Shown here piece after piece: positions 41,727 through 51,235 of a DNA stretch of 64,000 nucleotides. Origin of the DNA: Mixta intestinalis (GTDB lineage: Bacteria > Pseudomonadota > Gammaproteobacteria > Enterobacterales > Enterobacteriaceae). Numbering within the stretch: the first letter of the stretch is position 1; every line of letters starts with the position of its first letter. The stretch covers positions 1,922,001 through 1,986,000 of the forward strand of contig NZ_CP028271.1 in the NCBI RefSeq assembly GCF_009914055.1, written 5' to 3'. The notes below the pieces were generated by a model. It was not told the DNA's origin. It searched no databases and was given only the letters and a program-made list of their open reading frames with translations. The position numbers were made by a program, and so were the translations under genes.

Positions 41727-42950
41727 CTAACTAAAAAAAGGCGAAAAGAAAATAAAATTTTCAATTTCCCCGGCATAATATGAAGGGTTATATTTAAATG
41801 TGCCCCCCAGAGAAACAAAAAAGAACAAAAACAAAATGGGTAAAACCGTAAAATTCATTATTGTAAAATTAGGCTGACTTTGACAGAAACGATATATAAA
41901 CACAGCAAAGAAGCGAGCAACGACTAAATAAAACCATATCATAGTAGGGTAATAAAGACGCTCCACTGCTTTTGGAACACTAGAAACACTCAGACTAATG
42001 AAACAATAAAATGAAAGAAACAATATCATGTATAAAAGCAACTTATCTGTTTTGAATAAGTAAAATTTTATATTTATGAATAATAAGACTATTGCAACCA
42101 TCATTATTCGATAGGATGCAGTAGTACCGAATGATAGCCCTTGCCAGGTTAAATAAAACTCTATTTTATTAGCAACCCCATTAATTAAATAAGGTAGTAG
42201 CACTCTTAGCGGATTCATGATAACTGATAATAAAGCTGAAATAAGCAAGATATTAATGATTAATCTGATATTAATCTTTCTGAAAAAAATTATTCCGGCC
42301 AAACCTGCAAAAACTATAACTCCCGTCCCATGCGTTATTAAAGCCAAAGTAGCCCATACCAGTGCAAGTATATTCTTACCTTTCGTTATTGCCATTAAGC
42401 CTAATAAAGAAAAAGACATAACCCATGCTTGCCGCAAATAATTGCCATATAGATTCCAAAAACTCATCGAACAAATAAAAAGCAGACAAAAAAAGCCCAA
42501 AAATAAAGCATTAATCCTTACATTTTCTAATTTATTATTTTTTAAATATAAAGCTTTTGAAAAAAAAATAACCAGAGGTAAAAAAGATATTATGGATGCT
42601 ATAAAAATATATTCTTTCCCATCATTGGTCAACGGATAGATGATCGAAGATAACAACCAGAATAAAAAATCAAAAACATTATCATTCCATGAAGGAAATT
42701 TATTATTAGCCAGCGAGCTAATATAGCCTGCAAAATCATCATTGCCTAATCCAATTTGTTTTTGAGCAACGACCAGTGAGAAATAGATCAAGAAATTAAA
42801 CAAGATCAGATTATATGTTAATTTATATCTGATTGGATAAATAACCAAAAATATCGTTATCAATAAACAGCTAACTGTTGGCAAGAAAAAAGATAGAGCT
42901 ATTAATAATAGCAATAAAATAAACTCTAATCTCGCATCCTGGAAGATCAT
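41727..42950 (-). CDS. wzy: EpsG-type O-antigen polymerase (Wzy)
   Basis: This 407-residue, very hydrophobic protein has about ten to eleven membrane segments and a large central loop (around NDDFAGYISSLANN near residue 72, then a WNLYGNYLRQAWVMSF block). The NLxRQ-like segment is typical of EpsG-type polymerases. Wzy joins undecaprenyl-linked repeat units on the periplasmic face. Low conservation is normal. Its start overlaps the wzx stop by four bases. Confidence 0.78.
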   Translation of the reverse strand: MIFQDARLEFILLLLLIALSFFLPTVSCLLITIFLVIYPIRYKLTYNLILFNFLIYFSLVVAQKQIGLGNDDFAGYISSLANNKFPSWNDNVFDFLFWLLSSIIYPLTNDGKEYIFIASIISFLPLVIFFSKALYLKNNKLENVRINALFLGFFCLLFICSMSFWNLYGNYLRQAWVMSFSLLGLMAITKGKNILALVWATLALITHGTGVIVFAGLAGIIFFRKINIRLIINILLISALLSVIMNPLRVLLPYLINGVANKIEFYLTWQGLSFGTTASYRIMMVAIVLLFINIKFYLFKTDKLLLYMILFLSFYCFISLSVSSVPKAVERLYYPTMIWFYLVVARFFAVFIYRFCQSQPNFTIMNFTVLPILFLFFFVSLGGTFKYNPSYYAGEIENFIFFSPFFS

Positions 42951-44152
42951 ATTTTTTCATCCAAAAAATATTCTTTATATAAATAGATGACAATCATCGT
43001 CATAGCCAAAAAAGTCTCCGTTATTATCAGCGTATTAACTGCTCCATACCACGAAAACAAGCTAGAGAGAATATAAAGCAAGCTAAGGTTTAATAGTGCA
43101 CCTAAAAAAAGCAAAGTAGAAAAAACTATGTTCATATCATTCGCTAAAAGATAATTAACGCCGATCATCCCACTGATTGCCATAGGAACCAATGCCCATG
43201 ATATTAAAACGAAAATGCTCCCATCTTCAGCATTCTGTAACAGAATTGTGGCTATAAAATCAGATGATAAAATTATAACCAGCACTGCCAGCAAAGAACT
43301 TATAATCAATAAAACCAATAATTGATTAAATTTCTTCATTTGTTTTTTCTGACAAAAATAAGGATAAGTAGCTTGTTGAAAAGCAAAAAATATTGAGTTT
43401 GCTGCTCTGATTAACTTATCTCCAACAGCATAATATCCTAGAGCAGAAGGTGTTAATGTATGAGCTAATACAATTAAATTGACTTGAGATAATCCAGCAC
43501 TGGAAATTCTTGAAATAAAAATTGCTAACCCATCAAGATATTTCTCTTTAACTTGCGTTATCTTTACAGGAGTGATTTTTATAGAAAATGCCTTTCTTAT
43601 ATAAAAAAACATACAAAAAGAAGCTAAAAGGGTTATTAATCCATAAATAAAGAAAGCTTTACCACCAGACAGGGAAATACCCAAAAATGAGAATAACAGC
43701 AATACAAATAAGTAAGTCACATTTAAAAAGAGAGTATTAAATATTAAATACTCCATTTTCTTTAGTCCCTGAAAAACGTATATAGGTATTAAAACCTGTG
43801 ATATTGAGTAAACCAAGACTGAAAAAATATCCCAAAAAGGATAAGATTTTAGAATGGCTATAATAATACCGGGCGGCAAAATTATTATAAAAATAATAAT
43901 TTTGCAGAAAAGGAAAACGGAAAAAAGTTTATTTCTTTCTTCTGGTATATGGGTCCGTGCCAGATCCCTGCTAGCCGTATAGTCAAAACCGTAATTAATA
44001 AATGTAGCAATAATATTCGCAGTAGCAAAAAGCACAGCATAATGACCGTATTTAACTAACCCCATATTATTGATCAATAAAGGGATGATTAATAAAGGAA
44101 AACCCAGGGTTAGAACCTTTACTATTGCCATAGAAAAAATAGCTTTTAACAT
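42947..44152 (-). CDS. wzx: O-antigen flippase (Wzx, MOP superfamily)
   Basis: This 401-residue protein has about twelve membrane helices in a MATE/PST layout, with the N-terminal FGFPLLIIPLLINNMGLVKYGHYA-type opening and YGFDYTASRDLARTH typical of Wzx. It would flip the lipid-linked repeat unit from cytoplasm to periplasm for Wzy. It follows the Kdo-transferase-like gene by one base. Confidence 0.85.
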   Translation of the reverse strand: MLKAIFSMAIVKVLTLGFPLLIIPLLINNMGLVKYGHYAVLFATANIIATFINYGFDYTASRDLARTHIPEERNKLFSVFLFCKIIIFIIILPPGIIIAILKSYPFWDIFSVLVYSISQVLIPIYVFQGLKKMEYLIFNTLFLNVTYLFVLLLFSFLGISLSGGKAFFIYGLITLLASFCMFFYIRKAFSIKITPVKITQVKEKYLDGLAIFISRISSAGLSQVNLIVLAHTLTPSALGYYAVGDKLIRAANSIFFAFQQATYPYFCQKKQMKKFNQLLVLLIISSLLAVLVIILSSDFIATILLQNAEDGSIFVLISWALVPMAISGMIGVNYLLANDMNIVFSTLLFLGALLNLSLLYILSSLFSWYGAVNTLIITETFLAMTMIVIYLYKEYFLDEKI

Positions 44153-44153
44153 T

Positions 44154-45404
44154 TTATTTTTTCATCTTAGCAATACTTACGATCTTATCAAAGACTTCAT
44201 TTTTCAAGGGAGAAGGCGAAAATATATCTATATCAATGAGCCAATGGTTAATGTAATAATTCATTTTATAATCATCCTGCAAGTATTTATAAAAACTTAG
44301 ACCAAGAAACTCTACATGTTTGCCAAGTAATATAGCTTCCAATCCTACAGTAGAATTGATCACGATGACTTTTTGAGAATTTTTTATAAGCTTGAAAGTA
44401 TTGTCGTCACTTAATAAAAAATTTTGCTCTTTTTTCAAACCGATAATTATATCTATTACTTTACTATCAAATTCAGCTGGGTGAGGTTTTACCAATAAAG
44501 GGATCCCATCCTCTTTTGCAATTTGCATTGCTTTAATTAATGCCTGCTTTACATCCACATGAGAATGTAATTTAACCTGAGAGTCGCTAAATACCTGTAG
44601 AGGAAAAAAAATATAATCTTTACATTTAATTTCTTTTTCTAACCAAGGCAACCAAGCACTTTTATCTATTTTTTTAACTATTTTATTTTTATTAGATAAT
44701 ACATCTAGTAACTTAAGCTTTTGATATGAGCTTACCTTAGTTAAAAGTTCGCATGCCCCATAGATTCGATGAATAATATTTTTTTTATGAGAAAATGATT
44801 TAACCTGGGGTACTGTATGATCTTTTAGCTTTTCATAACAATATTCTTCTCTCCATTTATCAAAACCCTCGACATTTTTAGCTTGTGAAAAATCAATTTT
44901 ATTATTTTTCAATAACTCATAAAATAATGAACTAGCATTCGAGCCTTCAGGATCAAAAAAAACTTTTCCTTCTATATTAGCAAGTTCTGTAAAAACCGTA
45001 TAAACTTGTTGATATTGTGAAGCATAAAACTTGGCAACCTTATCAAAAACATGCAAGCCATTACCGCCAAAAATTACAACCTCCTCTGTACTTCCTTTTG
45101 CTGTTTGTTCAATCAAAGCCGCATAAGTTGATGATGCTACTTTTTGTGCAGAACTCACTGTTAAAAACGAAGCGATAACATCAATACTATTACTTAACTC
45201 TTTATTGCTTATTATATTTAAAAAACGCAAGTCATCGTAAACCAGAAGAGAATCTTTTTTAAACCCCAACCTTATTAAGCTTTTGTAACATGCGATAGAA
45301 AAGCATAAAAACTGACTCTTTATTCCATATTCATGTGCCTTTTCTTTAAGGCGGGCATACAACTTTACTCTTAAATCATCATGTAATAAAAATATAAATC
45401 TCAT
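44154..45404 (-). CDS. Capsule-type (KpsC/KpsS-like) glycosyltransferase
   Basis: This 416-residue protein has a C-terminal half with the Capsule_synth signature: YIFFPLQVFSDSQVKLHSHV, LLVKPHPAEFDSK and INSTVGLEAILLGKHVEFLG, seen in KpsC/KpsS-type beta-Kdo transferases. The N-terminal half is poorly conserved. Its presence suggests that Kdo or a related acidic sugar is part of this polymer, or that a related substrate is used. No Kdo-synthesis genes are nearby; the cell makes CMP-Kdo for lipid A anyway. Spacing of 18 bases from the WecA paralogue. Confidence 0.6.
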   Translation of the reverse strand: MRFIFLLHDDLRVKLYARLKEKAHEYGIKSQFLCFSIACYKSLIRLGFKKDSLLVYDDLRFLNIISNKELSNSIDVIASFLTVSSAQKVASSTYAALIEQTAKGSTEEVVIFGGNGLHVFDKVAKFYASQYQQVYTVFTELANIEGKVFFDPEGSNASSLFYELLKNNKIDFSQAKNVEGFDKWREEYCYEKLKDHTVPQVKSFSHKKNIIHRIYGACELLTKVSSYQKLKLLDVLSNKNKIVKKIDKSAWLPWLEKEIKCKDYIFFPLQVFSDSQVKLHSHVDVKQALIKAMQIAKEDGIPLLVKPHPAEFDSKVIDIIIGLKKEQNFLLSDDNTFKLIKNSQKVIVINSTVGLEAILLGKHVEFLGLSFYKYLQDDYKMNYYINHWLIDIDIFSPSPLKNEVFDKIVSIAKMKK

Positions 45405-45422
45405 GATATAACCTTTAGATAA

Positions 45423-46472
45423 TTATCTATTTTCCTTCATTATTTTGCATTGCTTACTGCTTTTCAAAGTATCTTTATTACACCATATAGAATATAAAAA
45501 TGATAAAACAAGAAATAACATTAAAGCCAGCATCTGATTCGTATTAATTTTTTCTAAAACAATACCGAATAAAGCCAACATAAATGAAATTGTACATGCA
45601 GTTAAAAGCGCCTTAACAGGCTTCATATTCCGGTTAAGTAACAGATGGTGCAAATGCTCCCGATCCGGTTTAAAGGGACTGTCCCCTCTTCGTATGCGAA
45701 CAATCATCACTCGTATCATGTCCATTAAAGGAACAGCGATCAGCCAGAGAGCTGTTACTGGCTGCATTACGGCGTCTTCGCCTTGTGTAGCTACGATCAA
45801 CAGCCAGATAACGGTAAACCCTATCAGCGTGCTACCCGCATCTCCCATAAAAACCTTAAACTTACGGCCCCATGGAATGCCCAGATTAAGCAGGATATAG
45901 GGTAAGCATGCCACCATTAAACATAAACACCATAGCGCCATACTATCCCTTCCCCCCATCCAGAATACAACCGCTAGTCCCGCAAAAGTAACGGAAGACA
46001 GAGCCCCCAACAGGCCATCAATACCATCAACCATATTGAAGGCGTTAATAGCGCCGACTACGGCTAATAGCGTAATGCCGTAACCTAATACGCCTAGCAC
46101 CAAATCATATCCAAACAAAATATTGCCTAGCGAATAGAGGTAAAGACCGTTATACATCATGATTCCAGCCACTGATGCCTGTAGAGCCATGCGCGGCATG
46201 ACCGGCAAATCGAACTTATCGTCCAGCACACCTACGACGATAAGCAGTGTAGCGCAAATCATATAGATTGAAGAGTCAGGTAACCACTCAGGCTGCAGGA
46301 AGTAAATGATCCATAGAGAAAGGTATATAGATACACCACCCACTAAAGGTATGTGACCGCTATGCTGCTTTCGTGCATTAGGTTTGTCAACTAACCCAAC
46401 CCTCTTGGCTATCTTGCGAGAGAGAAAAAGCAGCGCTAGCGCGCCCAAAAAAACAAGCACGATTTCTTGCAT
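45423..46472 (-). CDS. WecA-like undecaprenyl-phosphate GlcNAc-1-phosphate transferase
   Basis: This protein has 349 residues from the ATG at 46472 (MQEIVLVFLGALALLFLSRKIA); the frame to 46511 starts with TTG and runs into the JUMPstart region. About eleven membrane helices are visible, with the catalytic motifs VGVLDDKFDLP, AINAFNMVDGIDGLLG, FMGDAGSTLIGF and DREHLHHLLL of the WecA/MraY superfamily. It should start repeat-unit assembly by moving GlcNAc-1-P, or a related N-acetylhexosamine-1-P, to undecaprenyl phosphate. Enteric bacteria normally rely on wecA in the enterobacterial common antigen operon, so a second, cluster-borne copy is notable. It is the first gene behind the ops element. 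Confidence 0.85.
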   Translation of the reverse strand: MQEIVLVFLGALALLFLSRKIAKRVGLVDKPNARKQHSGHIPLVGGVSIYLSLWIIYFLQPEWLPDSSIYMICATLLIVVGVLDDKFDLPVMPRMALQASVAGIMMYNGLYLYSLGNILFGYDLVLGVLGYGITLLAVVGAINAFNMVDGIDGLLGALSSVTFAGLAVVFWMGGRDSMALWCLCLMVACLPYILLNLGIPWGRKFKVFMGDAGSTLIGFTVIWLLIVATQGEDAVMQPVTALWLIAVPLMDMIRVMIVRIRRGDSPFKPDREHLHHLLLNRNMKPVKALLTACTISFMLALFGIVLEKINTNQMLALMLFLVLSFLYSIWCNKDTLKSSKQCKIMKENR

Positions 46473-46516
46473 GTTTACACCAGTGTTGAGATTGACTATA
46501 GATACCTGCAAATGCC

Positions 46517-46550
46517 CACGCTACCGCCCCTGGCTTTAAGCAACCAGATG
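46517..46550 (-). promoter_or_regulatory. JUMPstart with ops element, O-antigen operon
   Basis: On the minus strand the 39-bp-type JUMPstart sequence is clear and ends in the ops core GGCGGTAGCGTG (46528-46517), about 45 bases before the WecA-like start. RfaH binds paused polymerase at ops and carries it through long polysaccharide operons. The stretch upstream to 46902 holds no convincing gene and should contain the promoter. Confidence 0.9.
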
Positions 46551-46902
46551 CTTCAACGGCTCAGTATCTAAACAAGCATAGTCTGAAAGAGCAATGCGGT
46601 AATTTTTTATACAACGTTAGCGTAACCGCTACTAAAGTACACGAGAATCTGACTATTCTCATACCATCGTTGTGTGCAGACAAGCTTAGAATCAGTTATT
46701 TAGCGAGTAATGTATGCGCTAAACGTTTTCTGATAGGCTAATTGTTTGCTAAGCAAGCAACTCGCTTAAAATATAAGCTCCTGTTCTTTCCCCCATCATG
46801 GCGGCATTACGTTATTGATTCGCCCCAAGGGTTTAATATTCTTACCGCTCGCTTTCGAAGGCAATTCCTGTTCGTTTATCTGTTATTTACCTGGCATCTA
46901 AA

Positions 46903-46930
46903 TAAGAAAAGGCTTCTGTTACCAGAAGCC
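46903..46930 (-). terminator. Terminator of galE
   Basis: GGCTTCTG and CAGAAGCC form a perfect 8-bp stem with loop TTAC; on the minus strand a TTTTCTTATT tract follows. It separates galF-galE from the O-antigen operon. Confidence 0.85.
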
Positions 46931-47009
46931 ATAGTCACCTTTCGGTATTATCTTGCACATATGAATATTCTTAATATATTCATATCTTTACTGATTCAGA
47001 TAAAAAAGT

Positions 47010-48023
47010 CTAACGGTACCCTTTAGGATTCTTTGACTGCCAGTTCCAGGTATCGCGCATCATGTCATCGATACCACGAGTGATACGCCAGTTCAACTCC
47101 TTATCTGCCAGCGAAGCATCCGCCCAAAAAGCAGGCAAATCGCCATCACGGCGCGGCTTAATTTCATAGGGCACAGGCTTACCAGACGCTTTTTCAAACG
47201 CTTTTACCATCTCCATTACGGAGTAACCTTTACCCGCACCGAGGTTGTAAGCTTTATAACCCTGCATATTTTCTAAGTGGTCAAGCGCTTTAAGATGTCC
47301 CTCTGCCAGATCGACGACATGGATATAGTCGCGCACACCCGTACCATCTTCCGTGTCGTAATCATCGCCAAAAATACCCAGTTTATCCAGACGACCAATA
47401 GCAACCTGAGCAATATAGGGCAACAGATTATTTGGAATCCCATTCGGGTCTTCACCGATTTCGCCAGACTCATGGGCACCCACTGGATTAAAGTAGCGCA
47501 GTGCAATACCTTTGAATTGGCCGTCAGCTTTTGCATAATCTTGCATCACCTGCTCTACCATTAGCTTTGAGGTGCCGTAAGGACTTGTAGTACCGCCAAT
47601 CGGTGTCGTTTCGACGTAGGGAACCGGCGCGTTAGCACCATAGACGGTAGCAGAAGAACTAAAAATAAAGTTAAAGACGCCTGCATTACGCATCTCTTCC
47701 AGCAGTACAACCGTGCCGGACACATTATTTTCATAGTATTCCAGCGGCTTACGGGTGGATTCGCCTACTGCTTTCAGTCCGGCAAAATGGATAACGGCAG
47801 TAATCGAATTACTGGCGAAAATATCACGCAGGCAAGCACGATCCAGAATGTCACCCTCAACGAAGGTCGCTTGTTTGCCAGCCAGTTTCTCAACACGACG
47901 GATCGACTCACGTGAAGCATTGCTGAGATTATCGATTACCACCACGTCATCACCGCGCTGCAACAGCGCCAATACCGTATGAGAGCCGATATAGCCCGCT
48001 CCGCCCGTTACCAGGATAGCCAT
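47010..48023 (-). CDS. galE: UDP-glucose 4-epimerase
   Basis: This enzyme has 337 residues from the ATG at 48023 (MAILVTGGAGYIGSHTVL), with AAGGAG upstream; the longer frame to 48044 is not needed. Marks are the NAD motif GGAGYIG, the catalytic FSSSATVYG and PYGTSKLMVE (Tyr-x3-Lys), and the C-terminal WQSKNPKGYR. It supplies UDP-galactose to the galactose-rich EPS and possibly the O-antigen. It follows galF, as in the amylovoran and stewartan loci. Confidence 0.97.
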   Translation of the reverse strand: MAILVTGGAGYIGSHTVLALLQRGDDVVVIDNLSNASRESIRRVEKLAGKQATFVEGDILDRACLRDIFASNSITAVIHFAGLKAVGESTRKPLEYYENNVSGTVVLLEEMRNAGVFNFIFSSSATVYGANAPVPYVETTPIGGTTSPYGTSKLMVEQVMQDYAKADGQFKGIALRYFNPVGAHESGEIGEDPNGIPNNLLPYIAQVAIGRLDKLGIFGDDYDTEDGTGVRDYIHVVDLAEGHLKALDHLENMQGYKAYNLGAGKGYSVMEMVKAFEKASGKPVPYEIKPRRDGDLPAFWADASLADKELNWRITRGIDDMMRDTWNWQSKNPKGYR

Positions 48024-48070
48024 GTGAACTCCTTTGTGCCGCACAGAGTACGGCGAAAAATGATGAGGAA

Positions 48071-48967
48071 TTATTTTGCCAACAATTGCTTGATCGCGTC
48101 GCGAAACGCTGTGCCCTGCTGGTTATGGCGCAGACCATAGGTAACAAATGCCTGCATGTAGCCCAGCTTACGCCCACAGTCAAAGCTGTTACCTGTCATC
48201 AGGCAGGCATCCACAGGCTGTTTCTTGCTAAGGCTGGCAATCGCATCCGTTAGCTGAATACGTCCCCAGGCCCCCGGCTCTGTCTTTTCCAGTTCAGACC
48301 AGATATCGGCAGAAAGAACATAGCGTCCTACCGCCGCCAGATCGGAATCCAACTGCGCCGTGTTCTCCGGTTTCTCCACAAAGCTGGTAATGGTACTGAC
48401 GCTACCCTCATTCTCCAGCGGTTCCTGCGTAGAAATAGCAGAGTACTCAGAAAGATCGGCCCCCGGCATATGTTTTGCCAGTACCTGACTGCGACCCGTT
48501 TCTTCAAAACGCGCGACCATCGCGGCAAGATTATAACGCAGGTGGTCAGCAGTGGAATCATCCATAATGATATCAGGCAGCACAACAACAAAAGGATTGT
48601 CGCCGATCATCGGACGAGCACATAAAACGGAGTGCCCCAGGCCCAGCGGCTGCGCCTGGCGTACGTTCATAATTGTCACGCCCGGCGGACAAATTGACTG
48701 TACTTCACTTAATAGTTGACGCTTTACTCGTTGCTCTAACAGTGCTTCCAGCTCATAAGTGGTATCAAAGTGGTTTTCAACGGCGTTTTTAGACGCGTGT
48801 GTAACCAATACAATCTCCTTGATGCCTGACTTTACAACCTCATCGATGATGTACTGGATCATCGGTTTGTCAACGATCGGCAGCATCTCTTTAGGAATGG
48901 CTTTAGTAGCAGGGAGCATATGCATTCCGAGGCCCGCAACGGGGATTACTGCTTTAAGCTTAGTCAT
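48071..48967 (-). CDS. galF: GalF-type UTP-glucose-1-phosphate uridylyltransferase homologue
   Basis: This 298-residue protein carries GLGMHMLPATKAIPKEMLP in the N-terminal nucleotide loop; GalF proteins have 'MH' where the active GalU enzyme has 'TR', so this is GalF rather than GalU. GalF is thought to modulate UDP-glucose supply during polysaccharide synthesis and has little activity of its own. It is transcribed with galE (47-base gap), from a promoter that may use the RcsAB-like box at 49027-49040. Confidence 0.92.
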   Translation of the reverse strand: MTKLKAVIPVAGLGMHMLPATKAIPKEMLPIVDKPMIQYIIDEVVKSGIKEIVLVTHASKNAVENHFDTTYELEALLEQRVKRQLLSEVQSICPPGVTIMNVRQAQPLGLGHSVLCARPMIGDNPFVVVLPDIIMDDSTADHLRYNLAAMVARFEETGRSQVLAKHMPGADLSEYSAISTQEPLENEGSVSTITSFVEKPENTAQLDSDLAAVGRYVLSADIWSELEKTEPGAWGRIQLTDAIASLSKKQPVDACLMTGNSFDCGRKLGYMQAFVTYGLRHNQQGTAFRDAIKQLLAK

Positions 48968-49026
48968 AATTTTTCCATGTATGATGTGACGGCATTATTT
49001 CGATTATGCAATAAAGGCATGATCGT

Positions 49027-49040
49027 TAAGTATAATCTTA
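49027..49040. promoter_or_regulatory. RcsAB-box-like site between galF and the wceF homologue
   Basis: TAAGTATAATCTTA matches the RcsAB consensus TRVGAAWAWTSYGR at 12 of 14 positions and is nearly palindromic. It lies 60 bases before galF and about 305 before the wceF homologue, in a 377-base divergent spacer that shows no gene. Either or both genes could be Rcs targets. Confidence 0.6.
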
Positions 49041-49344
49041 TTCTGAAAATTTTCCTGCTGTTTGTATAGCGGTGCTGATTGTAAAACCAACGGATAAATC
49101 AAATAAATAAATTTTTTTTAGTCACAATCTGAATTTAGGGACACGGCATTTTACTGTTGCTCTACACATCTACGGTAAATAACATCAAGTTTTATTTGCT
49201 GAGATTAATCTGATAATAAAACCGCTTCCATCTCTATATGTAAAAAATCGTTTTCTTTTATCTGAATTTAAATATTACCGCTTCCAATTAGCAGAGCGAA
49301 ATGAATAATAAAGGCTGGCGTAATCATTCTAACAAGGGTCAGAA

Positions 49345-51168
49345 ATGAGCACTAATGAAAAAGCCAGTAATGAACGTATCAGCTCAAGACGTAAAGCGCT
49401 TACAAAGATACTGGTCTCTGCGGCAGCCGTTGGCACTATTGGTAGCCTGACGCGAGCTAACGCTGCGCCCGCATCTGCCCAGCCTGAAAGTACCCGAAGT
49501 AAAATTGATGGCGCACCAGGAATAATCCTCGATCATGCATCTACCTCCTGGGCGAAAATTCGTAGCGATGTGCACAATAACCATGGCCCGGTAGATAATT
49601 ATGCTGCTTTACAACAGTTAGCAGAGGATAAGAAATACCTCACTATCGACACCCCGGTAAGCATAAACAAATCAATCAAGTTAACCGTAAAAAATCAGAT
49701 CATAGAAGGGCGTGGAAACGGTATAATCACGCCACTACGCAATATGAGTAATGAGTTTCTACTGGAACTCAAAGCTGACGCCACGCAAATACATGGCATG
49801 GTATTCGATAACCCAATGCTGTTAAAAAGCGAAACTGGCGGGCGTCAGGGTGGAATAATGATTTCCGCTAATTACTGTGAAATTGCTAACTGTTATTTTT
49901 ACCGCATGCTGCAGTCTGTTGTCGCGCCTGCAGGTTTTGGCGCATGGGGTACGAAAATTGTTAACAACTGGTTCCTTGAGTGCTTAGGCGCAGGCACAGG
50001 TATGCGCGATCTACGGTCTAAGCTCGGCGAGGACCGGGGCGATGCGGTAACGATATGGGGCTCGGGCACTATCATGACTGGCAACCACGCTTACTGTAAA
50101 GCCGGGGAAGATGCACGCCTGGCCTTCCATGCCGAAGGGCTACCGGGAGCGCGCAAGTACCTGCGTGATTTCGATCATAAAGATATCATTATGGCGAATA
50201 ACATGGCTAAGGGGAGCTTTCGTCGCCATTTTGCCATGGAAAATATTACCGACGGTATATCAATAGGTAATATATCTATGGGCGGGGCCACATGGTGGGG
50301 AGAAGCCTATATTCAGTGCAAAAATATTAACGTAAAAAACACTATCCGCTACAGCAATAGTCCCGACATCGTGAACGGTAAAGCGTGGCGCCCCATTAAA
50401 GCGGCGATAGCGGTGGTCAATTTTAACGAAGGCATTAATATTGACAGTACCGTACTGATTGCCAAAGGCACCGAGGCTTACGGCTTTGCCATTGCGACCC
50501 AGACCGGAGAACATGATATCACCCTCTCCGGTAGTATGATTAATGAAGGTGCACGTACTAACACCGCACTCTATCTTAACCAACCGAAAAGTTTCCGCAT
50601 TAATAATCTGGACACACAAGGATTTGCGCGTGCTGCACAGATTACTACCGGTAAAGATGTCACTATCACCAGCAGCAACTGCTACCATCAGCTCAATGGT
50701 ACCGGGAAAGGTATGGAAATTGTTAAAGGCACCGGCGGTAATATTGCAATAAACGGCGATACTTACAATGGAGCGACGACGGTCTTCAAACTACCGAATG
50801 TAGATAATCTTAGCATACAGAATACACGCGTTAGCGGTTCAGAACGCTTTGCCGAACTAAGCGGTATTAAACAATCATTGCTGGTAACCCATAATATGGT
50901 TAGCGCAGATAAATCGATGGCATTGGTTTATAGTGATGGTAGCGCACCGGATATCAGCTGGTTAGTAGAAGGAAATATCGGTATTCGCAGTAATTTTACT
51001 TACACCAGCGCACAGCTCTCATCACTCAATTCAAATCTGAATCAGCGTAGCAAGCATGCCGGGAAGAATGTTTGCGTTAACAGTAACGCGGTGTATGTTG
51101 CACTTGGCGGCGCACCAGAGTCTCCCTGGTTAAATCTGGCGACGCAAAAAATGATAAAACCGGTTTAA
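49345..51168 (+). CDS. wceF: Tailspike-like EPS-processing protein (AmsF/WceF homologue)
   Basis: This 607-residue protein has a twin-arginine signal: SSRRKALTK with Arg15-Arg16, then a hydrophobic stretch to ~40 (LVSAAAVGTIGSL). The rest is a repetitive beta-helix-like protein (many short 'I-x-I-x-x-N' strands, e.g. DITLSGSMINEG, NIAINGDTYNG) resembling AmsF of E. amylovora and the stewartan-processing WceF, which cut or shorten the EPS outside the inner membrane. It is the only EPS gene on the plus strand. AGGG lies seven bases before ATG. Export by Tat in a folded state fits a trimeric beta-helix. Which glycosidic bond it acts on is unknown. Confidence 0.82.
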   Translation: MSTNEKASNERISSRRKALTKILVSAAAVGTIGSLTRANAAPASAQPESTRSKIDGAPGIILDHASTSWAKIRSDVHNNHGPVDNYAALQQLAEDKKYLTIDTPVSINKSIKLTVKNQIIEGRGNGIITPLRNMSNEFLLELKADATQIHGMVFDNPMLLKSETGGRQGGIMISANYCEIANCYFYRMLQSVVAPAGFGAWGTKIVNNWFLECLGAGTGMRDLRSKLGEDRGDAVTIWGSGTIMTGNHAYCKAGEDARLAFHAEGLPGARKYLRDFDHKDIIMANNMAKGSFRRHFAMENITDGISIGNISMGGATWWGEAYIQCKNINVKNTIRYSNSPDIVNGKAWRPIKAAIAVVNFNEGINIDSTVLIAKGTEAYGFAIATQTGEHDITLSGSMINEGARTNTALYLNQPKSFRINNLDTQGFARAAQITTGKDVTITSSNCYHQLNGTGKGMEIVKGTGGNIAINGDTYNGATTVFKLPNVDNLSIQNTRVSGSERFAELSGIKQSLLVTHNMVSADKSMALVYSDGSAPDISWLVEGNIGIRSNFTYTSAQLSSLNSNLNQRSKHAGKNVCVNSNAVYVALGGAPESPWLNLATQKMIKPV

Positions 51169-51172
51169 AAAA

Positions 51173-51198
51173 AAGCCTCAGCTGGATAGCTGAGGCTT
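51173..51198. terminator. Bidirectional terminator between wceF homologue and EPS operon end
   Basis: AAGCCTCAGCT and AGCTGAGGCTT form a perfect 11-bp stem with loop GGAT; A-runs precede it, giving a T-run for the minus-strand operon, and TTCTT follows on plus. Confidence 0.9.
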
Positions 51199-51235
51199 CT
51201 TAAAATCAATACCAACTAAAGATACATGGGCCTTT

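Noticed and set aside
46742..47026. 94-codon plus-strand frame between JUMPstart and galE
   Set aside because: It runs through the galE terminator hairpin and into galE on the opposite strand; no protein family is recognisable.
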